Source of the DNA: DASVLX01 sp035552275
Lineage (GTDB): Bacteria > Actinomycetota > Actinomycetes > Mycobacteriales > Pseudonocardiaceae
DNA: 17,775 bases
Assembly: GCA_035552275.1 (NCBI GenBank)
Contig: DASZLR010000198.1
Span: 1 to 17,775, forward strand
Direction of reading: 5' to 3'
The notes under the pieces are model-generated. The model was given only the letters and a program-made list of their open reading frames with translations, did no database searches and was not told where the DNA came from. The first letter of the stretch is position 1; each line of letters starts with the position of its first letter. Shown in pieces: positions 1 through 6,871 of this stretch. The position numbers and the translations under genes were made by a program.

Positions 1-1295
1 TAGCCGGCCATGCCGACCAGGTAGAGGACGGTCGCGGCGAGGACCAGGCCGGGCGCCCGGCCGTCAGCCGGCACCACCATGGCGGTCAGCGCGACCGCGA
101 CCACCTGGGTGATGTTGAACAGCGTGTCGTAGAGGGCGAACACCCGGCCCCGGGTGTCGTCGGGAATGTCCTGCTGCACCGCCGAATCGACGCACAGCTT
201 GACCACCTGGCCGACGGCGGTGAGCAGGAACGCGGCGACCAGGATGGTCGGCAGCAGCATCGGCAGACCAAGGCCCACCTGGGTGATCGCGGCCAGCACC
301 AGGGCCACGCACACCGCCCGCCCGCGCCCCAGCCAGCCGACCAGCCGCGCGGTGGACAGCCCGGCCGCGAGCAGGCCGAGGCCGCCGGCCAGGGCGACCT
401 CGCCGAGTCCGGCCATGCCGGCGCGCAGCGGCCCGATGTCGTGGAAGCTGTACCGGAGCAGCAGCACGGTGATCATCAGGCTGGCGGCGAACGCGGCCCG
501 GTGCGCGAACAGCGCCACGAACCCGGCCGCCACCCGCGGCGCGCGCAACGCGGCCCGGCCGCCGTCGACCAGTCCGCGGGCGATCGCGACCACCGTTTCC
601 ACCGGCTCGTTCACATCGTCCGGCCCGAGCGCGCCGGCGGCGAACCGGCCGACGAACCAGGCGCCGAGTATCGAACCGACCGCCGATACGGCGGTCACCC
701 AGGCCGAGCCGACGTTGCCCACGCCGAACAGCGCCCGCAGCCCCACCGCGTAGCCGGCGCCGACCACCGCCGTGGCCGCGCCGAGGGTGGTCACCACGGC
801 GTTCGCCTCGACCAGATTCCGCTCGGGGACGACATGCGGCAGCGCGGCGGACAGGCCGGCGTTGACGAACCGGCTGATCCCGACGGTCACCAATGCCCCG
901 GCGTACAACGGAAGACCGCCCAGTCCCCGGCCGACCGCCAGCGCGGTGAGCAGAATCAGCACCCCGCGCAACAGGTTCGCGACGGTCAGCACCCGACGTC
1001 GGTCCCACCGGTCCAGCAGCGCGCCGGCGAACGGGCCGACGAGGGAGTACGGCAGCAGCAGAACGGTGAACCCGGCCGCGATCCCGGCCGGATCGGCCGC
1101 CCGTTCCGGATTGAACAGCACCGCCCCGGCCAACCCCGCCTGGAACAGACCATCGCCCCACTGCGCGCCCAGCCGGCTGGCCAGCAGTCGGCGCAGGCCG
1201 GCCTGCGCGAGCAGCCTGCGCGGCCCGAGCCGGCCGGCTGTCGCGGTGTGGTCGGTCGTCGGATCGGCAGGTCCATTAGTCGGCCCGTTGGTCAC
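1..1295 (-). CDS. MFS transporter, C-terminus cut off by window edge
   Basis: This is a multi-pass inner-membrane permease of the major facilitator superfamily; the substrate is unknown. The minus-strand frame stays open from about 1395 to base 1. It reads a short polar N-terminus, then RLGAQWGDGLFQAGL, then alternating hydrophobic helices. A motif-A-like loop (LLDRWDRRR) follows the second helix, and a stretch near GRGRAVCVAL begins a later bundle. About 431 codons are visible and the stop lies outside the window. The start is uncertain. GTG 1295 is chosen because it gives the short tail usual for this family, but in-frame GTG 1325 and ATG 1395 also exist and none has a clear Shine-Dalgarno. 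The gene is divergent from the yqgE-like gene across a long intergenic region. Drug efflux is possible but not shown. Confidence 0.8.
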   Translation of the reverse strand, partial: MTNGPTNGPADPTTDHTATAGRLGPRRLLAQAGLRRLLASRLGAQWGDGLFQAGLAGAVLFNPERAADPAGIAAGFTVLLLPYSLVGPFAGALLDRWDRRRVLTVANLLRGVLILLTALAVGRGLGGLPLYAGALVTVGISRFVNAGLSAALPHVVPERNLVEANAVVTTLGAATAVVGAGYAVGLRALFGVGNVGSAWVTAVSAVGSILGAWFVGRFAAGALGPDDVNEPVETVVAIARGLVDGGRAALRAPRVAAGFVALFAHRAAFAASLMITVLLLRYSFHDIGPLRAGMAGLGEVALAGGLGLLAAGLSTARLVGWLGRGRAVCVALVLAAITQVGLGLPMLLPTILVAAFLLTAVGQVVKLCVDSAVQQDIPDDTRGRVFALYDTLFNITQVVAVALTAMVVPADGRAPGLVLAATVLYLVGMAG

Positions 1296-1837
1296 GGTGC
1301 TGGACGAGTTGTGGGAGAGCGGCACGTGCCTCAGCCTACGGCCGGTGACGAGGACCCAACCGGCTGTCGCAGCGGGTGATCCGCGCTGTGCGGCCATGGG
1401 CATGGCTGCCGGAATTCGTTGCTGAACTGGGAAAACGAGGCTGTCGACGATCACCCGAGCGGGCCGCCAAGAGTCGACACGGCAAGCCGGAAGCGACGAC
1501 ACGAAAGATCAACAATGTCCGGCTGAACGTGAACGGTGTTCGGAACGACCCAATGTCCGGGTCGACCCCGGTCCACGGCGGGTGGACCGGGGTCGACCCG
1601 GAATAGCGGCACGGCACACGACGGTCGCCTCTCGGCGGGTACGCGCGGTGTGGCTCCAGCCGTACGGTATTCCACAAGGGCGATTCTGGTGTGAGCCCGG
1701 GGGACACGGTGGTGTGCCGGCCTACTGAAGAACGTACCCGATCTCCGGCCTGTTCCCGAACTGTCCCGAACCCCTGACCTGTGGCCCGTTCCCGGTCGCA
1801 TGCGGATGACTCATCGCACGGATGGAATCATCTAGCT
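1296..1837. other. Structured intergenic region between divergent genes
   Basis: This stretch of about 540 bases lies between the MFS gene (-) and the yqgE-like gene (+). It has no convincing gene: the small frames here have atypical codon use and no recognisable product. It does hold a perfect 20-bp inverted repeat (1557-1601), a 10-bp direct repeat CAATGTCCGG (1513-1522 and 1551-1560), and a near-tandem repeat CTGTTCCCGAAC / CTGTCCCGAAC (1750-1771). These may be regulator sites or RNA hairpins. I could not identify a clear -35/-10 pair. If the MFS start is at 1395, the first 100 bases would be coding. Confidence 0.5.
1557..1601. repeat. Perfect 20-bp inverted repeat, 5-base loop
   Basis: The arms 1557-1576 and 1582-1601 are exact reverse complements, starting CCGGGTCGACCC and ending GGGTCGACCCGG, around a loop GGCGG. 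As RNA this would be a very stable hairpin. No T-run follows on either strand, so it is not a textbook terminator. The left arm begins inside the second copy of the CAATGTCCGG direct repeat. Each arm also contains a small GGGTCGACCC palindrome. Confidence 0.8.
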
Positions 1838-2410
1838 GTGCGACCGGATGATGATGTACAACCCGGGACCTTGTTGGTCGCGGCGCCGAGCCTGCAGGAC
1901 TCGAACTTTCGACGGACCGTCGTCTACATCATCGACCACCGCCGCGAGGGGACGCTGGGGGTGGTGCTGAACCGACCGAGCGAGGTCGCGGTGCACGACG
2001 TGCTGCCCAGCTGGGCTCCGCACGTGAGCCGCCCGCAGGCGGTGTTCGTCGGCGGCCCGGTCGAGCAGAAGACCGCGTTGTGCCTGGCCACCCTGCGCAC
2101 CGGCGAGGACGCCGGCAAGCTGACCGGGGTGATCGGGGTGCGCGGCCCGGTCGCACTGGTGGACCTGGACACCGATCCGGATGTGCTGGTGCCGAAGGTG
2201 CGCGGGCTGCGGGTGTTCGCCGGCTACGCGGGTTGGGAGACCGATCAGTTGGCCGGGGAGATCGGCCGGCAGGACTGGATCGTGGTCCCCGCGCTGCCCA
2301 GCGACGTGGTGACCGCGCCGAACGTCGATCTGTGGGGGCGGGTGCTGCGCCGGCAGGGCATGCCGGTGGCGTTGATGGCCACCCATCCGGGGGATGTCCG
2401 CCGGAATTAA
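1838..2410 (+). CDS. YqgE/AlgH family protein (DUF179)
   Basis: This is a 190-residue cytoplasmic protein of the UPF0301/YqgE-AlgH family, whose biochemical role is not established. Family landmarks are visible: PGTLLVAAPSL at residues 9-19, FRRTVVYIIDH at 24-34, GTLGVVLNRP at 38-47, VGGPVEQ at 71-77 and FAGYAGW at 127-133, ending in a short basic tail. Length matches the family. GTG 1838 is chosen because it puts the conserved PGTLL motif about ten residues in. A longer frame back to 1781 adds a tail unlike the family. The Shine-Dalgarno is weak (GGAA about 11 bases upstream). The stop TAA overlaps an ATG (TAATG, 2410) in the frame of the next gene, so translational coupling to the exporter is possible. 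Confidence 0.9.
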   Translation: MRPDDDVQPGTLLVAAPSLQDSNFRRTVVYIIDHRREGTLGVVLNRPSEVAVHDVLPSWAPHVSRPQAVFVGGPVEQKTALCLATLRTGEDAGKLTGVIGVRGPVALVDLDTDPDVLVPKVRGLRVFAGYAGWETDQLAGEIGRQDWIVVPALPSDVVTAPNVDLWGRVLRRQGMPVALMATHPGDVRRN

Positions 2411-2428
2411 TGTTTCGCCGGGCCGCGC

Positions 2429-2473
2429 CGATTGGTTGTAGAGTAGTAACAGTTATAGATCTACAACCAATCG
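2429..2473. promoter_or_regulatory. MarR-type operator: perfect 14-bp inverted repeat
   Basis: Arms 2429-2442 (CGATTGGTTGTAGA) and 2460-2473 (TCTACAACCAATCG) are exact reverse complements separated by 17 bases. A second, nested near-palindrome GTTATAGATCTACAAC (2452-2467) matches 14 of 16 positions and shares the right arm. The element is a local AT-rich dip over the likely promoter of the exporter, whose operon encodes a MarR regulator. Binding by that regulator is an inference from position and symmetry. Confidence 0.75.
2432..2459 (+). promoter_or_regulatory. Candidate promoter for the exporter-marR operon
   Basis: TTGGTT (2432-2437), a 16-base spacer, and TATAGA (2454-2459) resemble a housekeeping-sigma promoter. 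Transcription would begin near 2466, inside the right operator arm and about 20 bases before GTG 2488. This arrangement suits repression by steric block. Confidence 0.55.
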
Positions 2474-2487
2474 AACGGGGTGGTCGG

Positions 2488-3957
2488 GTGCCCGGACCCA
2501 GTGGTCAGCCCAGCGATCAGTTCAGTCGCCGCCGCCGGCTGTTGGTGCTGGCGATCTGCTGCCTGAGCCTGCTGATCGTCGGGTTGGACAACACGATCGT
2601 GAACGTCGCGCTGCCCTCGATCCAGCGTGACCTGGGCGCGTCCGTGTCCAGTCTGCAATGGACGATCGACGCGTACACCCTGGTCCTGGCCAGCCTGCTG
2701 ATGCTGTCCGGCTCGACCGCGGATCGGCTCGGCAGGCGGCGGACCTTCCAGACCGGGCTGGTGCTGTTCACCCTCGGCTCCTTGCTGTGCAGCCTCGCCC
2801 CCGGTGTCGGCGCGCTGGTCGCGTTCCGTGCGATTCAGGCGATCGGCGGGTCGATGCTCAACCCGGTGGCGATGTCGATCATCACCAACACCTTCACCGA
2901 CGCCAGGGAGCGCGCCCGCGCCATCGGCGTCTGGGGCGGTGTGGTCGGGATCAGCATGTCGCTCGGGCCGATCGTCGGCGGCGCGCTGGTCGGCACGGTC
3001 GGCTGGCGGTCCATCTTCTGGATCAACATCCCGATCGGCATCGCGGCGCTGGTGCTCACCGCGCTGTTCGTGCCCGAGTCCCGCGCCCCCCGCCCGCGCC
3101 GGCTCGATCCGGTCGGCCAGGCCACCATGATCGTGCTGCTCGCCGCGCTCACCTACGGAATCATCGAGGGCCCGCGCGCCGGCTGGGGATCCGCCGTGAT
3201 CGTCGGCTCGTTCGCGCTCGCCGCGGTCGCCCTGGTCGCGCTGGTCTGGTACGAGCCGCGACGCGCCGATCCGTTGCTGGACACCAGGTTCTTCAGCAGC
3301 GCGCCGTTCACCGGGGCGACCGTGATCGCGATCAGCGCGTTCGCCGCGCTCGGCGGATTCCTCTTCCTGAACACGCTGTACCTCCAGGACGTGCTGCACT
3401 TCTCCGCGCTACGGGCCGGCGTCTACACGGTGCCGATGGCGGCGATGACGCTGGTGCTCGCCCCGCTGTCCGGCCGGATCGTCGGCAACACCGGGGCGCG
3501 GGTGCCGCTGCTGATCGGCGGCGCCGGCATCGCGGCCAGCGCGCTCATGCTGACCACGCTGGCCGACAACACGTCGACGGCCTGGCTGGTCGGCGCGTAC
3601 CTGCTGTTCGGCATCGGCTTCGGCATGGTGAACGCGCCGATCACCAACACCGCCGTGTCCGGGATGCCGCGGGCGCAGGCCGGTGTCGCCGCCGCGGTCG
3701 CGTCGACCAGCCGGCAGGTCGGCCAGTCGTTGGGCGTCGCGGTGATTCCGGCGGTGGTGACCGGCGGCATCGTCGGCGCCCTGGCCCCGAGCTTCGCGGC
3801 GGCCAGCCACGTCGGCTGGTGGATCATCGTCGGTTGCGGGGTGGTGGTGTTCGCGGTCGGACTAGCCACGACGGGAGAATGGGCCCGGGACACCGCGGTG
3901 CGCACCGCGGCCCGGTTTCCACCCGAACGTGAGCGGACGGAGAGCATCACGGTATGA
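2488..3957 (+). CDS. MFS multidrug exporter, DHA2 (EmrB/QacA) type
   Basis: This 489-residue inner-membrane proton-coupled drug exporter is of the 14-helix class. After a basic cytoplasmic start (FSRRRRLL), helix 1 carries the DHA2 signature LDNTIVNVALP (residues 33-43). Motif A follows as GSTADRLGRRR (75-85), and antiporter motif C as GISMSLGPIVGG (about 154-165), leading into WRSIFWINIPIG. About fourteen hydrophobic segments fill the rest, and length is typical. GTG 2488 is preferred because it lies just downstream of the promoter and operator and follows a GGGGTGG stretch. An in-frame ATG at 2410, overlapping the yqgE stop, would add 26 residues and place the operator inside the coding region. 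The stop overlaps the marR start as ATGA, so the two are co-translated. The drug substrate is unknown; repression by the downstream MarR is likely. Confidence 0.92.
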   Translation: MPGPSGQPSDQFSRRRRLLVLAICCLSLLIVGLDNTIVNVALPSIQRDLGASVSSLQWTIDAYTLVLASLLMLSGSTADRLGRRRTFQTGLVLFTLGSLLCSLAPGVGALVAFRAIQAIGGSMLNPVAMSIITNTFTDARERARAIGVWGGVVGISMSLGPIVGGALVGTVGWRSIFWINIPIGIAALVLTALFVPESRAPRPRRLDPVGQATMIVLLAALTYGIIEGPRAGWGSAVIVGSFALAAVALVALVWYEPRRADPLLDTRFFSSAPFTGATVIAISAFAALGGFLFLNTLYLQDVLHFSALRAGVYTVPMAAMTLVLAPLSGRIVGNTGARVPLLIGGAGIAASALMLTTLADNTSTAWLVGAYLLFGIGFGMVNAPITNTAVSGMPRAQAGVAAAVASTSRQVGQSLGVAVIPAVVTGGIVGALAPSFAAASHVGWWIIVGCGVVVFAVGLATTGEWARDTAVRTAARFPPERERTESITV

Positions 3958-4409
3958 AGACTGAGCCGGCCCCAGTCGAGCGCCCCCCCACCACGCCGGC
4001 GGCCAGCGCATGGTCGGGGCTCCGCACCCTGGTGCTGGATCTGCACGACCGGCGCAAGGAGGTCAGCGCCGCCCTGGACATGAGCTTCATTCGGGCGAAG
4101 GCGTTGCGCAAGCTCTCCTCCGGGCCGTTGACCATGCGCGAGCTGACCGCGCAGCTGGCCACCGATCCGCCGTACACCACGCTGGTCGTCGACGGGCTGG
4201 AGAAGCGCGGATTCGTGCGGCGGGCGGTGCATCCGGACGACCGGCGGGCCAAGATCGTCAGCATCACCTCGGCCGGCCGGCTGATGTCCGCGCGGGCCGA
4301 CGCCATCCTGAACGAGCCCCCGGCCGCGTTGCTCGCGCTGAGTCCGGACGACCTGGCCGCGTTGGACCGGATCGTCGGCGTGTTGCTGGCCGCCAGCGAA
4401 ACCGACTGA
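3954..4409 (+). CDS. MarR family transcriptional regulator
   Basis: This 151-residue MarR-type winged-helix repressor probably controls the exporter in front of it. The winged helix-turn-helix spans roughly residues 60-108: TMRELTAQLATDPPYTTLVV gives the recognition region, and a wing with HPDDRRAKIVSIT carries the family's DxR signature (93-105). Flanking helices (about 20-50 and 110-148) would form the dimer interface. The ATG overlaps the exporter stop by four bases. The 14-bp inverted repeat at the exporter promoter is the obvious target. The inducing ligand cannot be read from the sequence. The gene is convergent with the SdpI-like gene, with only six bases between stops and no terminator hairpin. 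Confidence 0.9.
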   Translation: MKTEPAPVERPPTTPAASAWSGLRTLVLDLHDRRKEVSAALDMSFIRAKALRKLSSGPLTMRELTAQLATDPPYTTLVVDGLEKRGFVRRAVHPDDRRAKIVSITSAGRLMSARADAILNEPPAALLALSPDDLAALDRIVGVLLAASETD

Positions 4410-4415
4410 CGTCGA

Positions 4416-4841
4416 TCAGCCGGCGGTGGCGCAGTTCCCGCAGGCGCACCCGCCGCAGCCCGCCGGCTTCGGGACCGGCAGCGCGGCCGCCGCGCGATCC
4501 CCGGCCAGCCCGCCGGCCCGCGCGATCAGCACCGCGCCGACCAGTCCGATCACCGTGCACAGCACGGTGCCCAGCACGTCCGGCATGACGAAGGCGGCCA
4601 CCCCGCCGACCATGGCGGCCGCGCCGCCCACCATGTTCGGCAGCCCGGCGACCCGGTTGGCCAGCCGGAACGTCTCGGCCGACCGCAAGGTCCGTGGTGT
4701 CCGCACGCCCAGCCGGCCGTCGGCGGCCAGCCGGCCCTGCCAACCGCGCCAGCCGATGATCGCCAGCGTGACGCCCAGCGCGACGAGGATCACCAGCGAC
4801 GGGAGGCGGCCGGCCAGCGGCACGGCGGAAACGGGGTGCAC
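4416..4841 (-). CDS. SdpI-like membrane protein with Cys-cluster tail
   Basis: This small membrane protein of 141 residues has three hydrophobic segments, at about 13-33, 66-86 and 88-108. Between the first two lies GRLGVRTPRTLRSAETFRLA, which matches the G-x-RTP-x-T and 'AN' signature of the SdpI family (in Bacillus, immunity to a secreted toxin). Known actinobacterial members are mostly uncharacterised, so an immunity role is not claimed. The last 13 residues contain four cysteines as C129-x2-C132-x-C134-x2-C137, which could bind metal. The start is GTG 4841, with no clear ribosome site; a nearby GTG is possible. It follows the beta-propeller lipoprotein gene on the same strand after 75 bases and is convergent with marR. 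Confidence 0.75.
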   Translation of the reverse strand: MHPVSAVPLAGRLPSLVILVALGVTLAIIGWRGWQGRLAADGRLGVRTPRTLRSAETFRLANRVAGLPNMVGGAAAMVGGVAAFVMPDVLGTVLCTVIGLVGAVLIARAGGLAGDRAAAALPVPKPAGCGGCACGNCATAG

Positions 4842-4916
4842 GACCGAAAAGCCTAGAAACCGCCGTGCGTCGGGTGTCGGGTGGCCCTGCCGAATGTGCG
4901 GCGGGTCATGCCGGAT

Positions 4917-6341
4917 TCAGGCTCCGGCGATGCTGGTCACCCCGGTCATCGTGCCGACATACGCGTGCGAGCCGGACAGCGTCGGCGAAGCGAAGTGCGG
5001 GGTCGGCCCGAGACTGACCTGCGCGCGGACCGCGCCGGTGGCCGGGTCCAGCGCGTACAGCACGCCGGCGGAGTAGTCGACCACCCAGACCGCGCCGCCG
5101 CCCACCGTCGGCGAGCCGGCGGCCGAAACCGCTGCGTGCCACCGCACCGAGGCAGTGCCGGCGGCGTCGATGGTCAGCGCTCGGGGGCCGTCCGGGCAGG
5201 GCAGGTAGATCGTGTTGTCCGCGACCGCGCTGCCGCCGAACGACCGGCACGCCGGCAGTTGGCTGACCTGGCCGCCGATGCCGCCCAGTGATCCCGCGCG
5301 CAGCACGTAGCCGTCGCCGCGCTTGCCGGCGATGAACACCCACGGGCCGAGCACGGTCGGGCCGGACGAGCCGAGATCGAGATCCCCGGCGTTGTCGTCG
5401 GCCCAACTGGACGGGGCGAAGTAGCCGGCCGTCCGCAGCGCCGGCGTCAGGCCCTGCACGGCGTCACTGCCGTCGTAGCCTGTCCCGCTGGTGACAGCGG
5501 CGCCGTTGCCGACCGAGTACAGCAGCGTGTCGCCGGCCGGCGTGCTCAGCACGGTCGCGCCGCCGGGCGCCCAGATGCCGCCCTCCCGGCTGGTCGGCAC
5601 CGCGTAGCTGATCGGGTCGACGCCGGCCGTGGTCACCGAGACCACCGAGCCGATGTAGTTCGCGCAGTCGCCGTACAACCCGCCGTAGGCGACGTAGACC
5701 CGGCCGGCGAGCACGGTCAGCGCGGCCCGCTGCTGGTGCGCCAGCCGGTCGCCGCGCGGCGGCTCCAGTTCGACCCGGACCACCACCGCCCCGGTGCGCA
5801 CGTCCAGGCCAACCAGGGTGTGTGCGCCGCCGGTGCTCTCGGCGACGGCGAACACCCGCGAGGTGGTGGGGTCGTAGGCCATCGTGCCGGTGATGCCCAG
5901 CGGATCGATGTCGCCGCAGGGCAGGTCGGCTTGCGGCACCGGCGTTCCGACATGCGTCGACCAGTTGACGCGGCCGGTGGCGGCGTCGAGCGCGTAGACG
6001 GTGTCGTTCTCGGTGGCGGCGAGGACCGTACTGCCGACCACCAGGGGCTGGCCGTACACCGCTCCGTCCACAGTGGAGTGCCAGTCCTGGTGCGGGACGC
6101 CGATCGGCGCGAGCCCGCCGGCGAAGCCGGTGCGGGCGTTGTCGCCGTGGTACGTCGGCCAGTCGCCGGCGGCCAGTGGCGTGCTCACCGCGGGTCCGCT
6201 GGCGGTCAGCGGCGGGACGGTCGACGTGGGCGCCGCGCTGGCGTTTCCGGCGCCGTCGCAGCCGGCGAGTGTCGCGCCGGCCAGCGCGGCCAGGACCAGC
6301 GGCACCATCGTGATCTCGCGAATCCCGCGGCTACCGGCCAT
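4917..6341 (-). CDS. PQQ-type beta-propeller lipoprotein
   Basis: This predicted exported lipoprotein of 474 residues has a repeat propeller domain. The N-terminus is basic, then hydrophobic (MVPLVLAALAGATLAGC), with lipobox LAGC and lipidation Cys28. A Ser/Thr/Pro linker leads to DWPTYHGDNARTG, a common opening of PQQ-like propellers. Blades are marked by VYALDAATGRVNW and LYALDPATGAVRA. Four further cysteines (near LPCGD, YGDCAN, LPACRS, YLPCPD) could form disulfides outside the membrane. No neighbouring dehydrogenase or PQQ synthesis gene is seen, so this is probably a structural or binding propeller and not a quinoprotein enzyme. ATG 6341 is chosen over an upstream in-frame TTG at 6350. 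It lies 15 bases downstream of the small membrane protein gene and is likely co-transcribed. Confidence 0.85.
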   Translation of the reverse strand: MAGSRGIREITMVPLVLAALAGATLAGCDGAGNASAAPTSTVPPLTASGPAVSTPLAAGDWPTYHGDNARTGFAGGLAPIGVPHQDWHSTVDGAVYGQPLVVGSTVLAATENDTVYALDAATGRVNWSTHVGTPVPQADLPCGDIDPLGITGTMAYDPTTSRVFAVAESTGGAHTLVGLDVRTGAVVVRVELEPPRGDRLAHQQRAALTVLAGRVYVAYGGLYGDCANYIGSVVSVTTAGVDPISYAVPTSREGGIWAPGGATVLSTPAGDTLLYSVGNGAAVTSGTGYDGSDAVQGLTPALRTAGYFAPSSWADDNAGDLDLGSSGPTVLGPWVFIAGKRGDGYVLRAGSLGGIGGQVSQLPACRSFGGSAVADNTIYLPCPDGPRALTIDAAGTASVRWHAAVSAAGSPTVGGGAVWVVDYSAGVLYALDPATGAVRAQVSLGPTPHFASPTLSGSHAYVGTMTGVTSIAGA

Positions 6342-6356
6342 AGCCGCCAAACGTAC

Positions 6357-6836
6357 TCAGACCGACGCCCGCTCGCCGACCTGCCGGCGGGCGCGGTACA
6401 GCACCGCCTGCCGCTGCACGCCGAACGAGATCGCGATGAACAGCAGAATGCTCGCCGACGCCAGCCCGTTCGCCGCGGTGTCGTGGCCGGCGAGCATGTC
6501 GATGCCGATGTGCGCGCCGATCGAGACCAACCACAGCACCAGGGTCAGCAGCGTGCCCTGCCGGTACAGCGTGCCGTTCTCCCGCCACAGCCGGACCGTG
6601 TAGGCGCGGACCACACCCAGCGTCGCGCCGACGATCAGGCTGCCCGCCAGCGCCAGCACGGCGGCCGTGCCGACAGGGTGCTGCCCCAGGTACTGGCCGA
6701 TGGTGAGCACGCCGAGCACCAGCAACACCAGCAGCACGATCGGCTTGCTGTCCTCGGCCACCGACCGCTTCGCCAACTGGCGGACCAGCACCAGCGCCAC
6801 GATCGCCACGGCCAGCACAACGTTGGTCAGGCTCAT
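6357..6836 (-). CDS. Small multi-TM membrane protein, DUF1453/CcdC-like (tentative)
   Basis: This 159-residue protein has about five hydrophobic segments: near 3-19, 34-50, 58-78, 95-113 and 126-142. A conserved-looking loop, RAYTVRLWRENGTLYRQGT, precedes the fourth. The pattern of an 'RxW' loop after the third helix recalls actinobacterial DUF1453 (CcdC-like) proteins. The assignment rests on memory of the family and is tentative. No catalytic residues are apparent. ATG 6836 is preferred over GTG 6845 because CAGGG lies about 11 bases upstream of the ATG. The gene sits between the AI-2E-type permease (35-base gap) and the propeller lipoprotein (15-base gap), so it is probably in the same operon. 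Confidence 0.7.
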   Translation of the reverse strand: MSLTNVVLAVAIVALVLVRQLAKRSVAEDSKPIVLLVLLVLGVLTIGQYLGQHPVGTAAVLALAGSLIVGATLGVVRAYTVRLWRENGTLYRQGTLLTLVLWLVSIGAHIGIDMLAGHDTAANGLASASILLFIAISFGVQRQAVLYRARRQVGERASV

Positions 6837-6871
6837 GGCCGTCACCCTGCCCGGCCGCCAGCGGCGGCGAA

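Noticed and set aside
1376..1606. Open frame of 76 residues (+) in the first intergenic region
   Set aside because: Atypical codon use, no recognisable domain, and it runs through the perfect inverted repeat; it is likely non-coding.
1336..1801. Overlapping minus-strand open frames of 116-123 residues
   Set aside because: Arg/Pro-rich composition typical of antisense frames in GC-rich DNA; no domain or ribosome site supports them.
2080..2487. Long upstream extension of the exporter frame
   Set aside because: It overlaps the yqgE-like gene in another frame, crosses the likely promoter and operator, and has no family similarity.
4917..6341. Quinoprotein dehydrogenase
   Set aside because: Only the propeller pattern is seen; I could not find the full set of PQQ- and calcium-binding residues or any partner genes.
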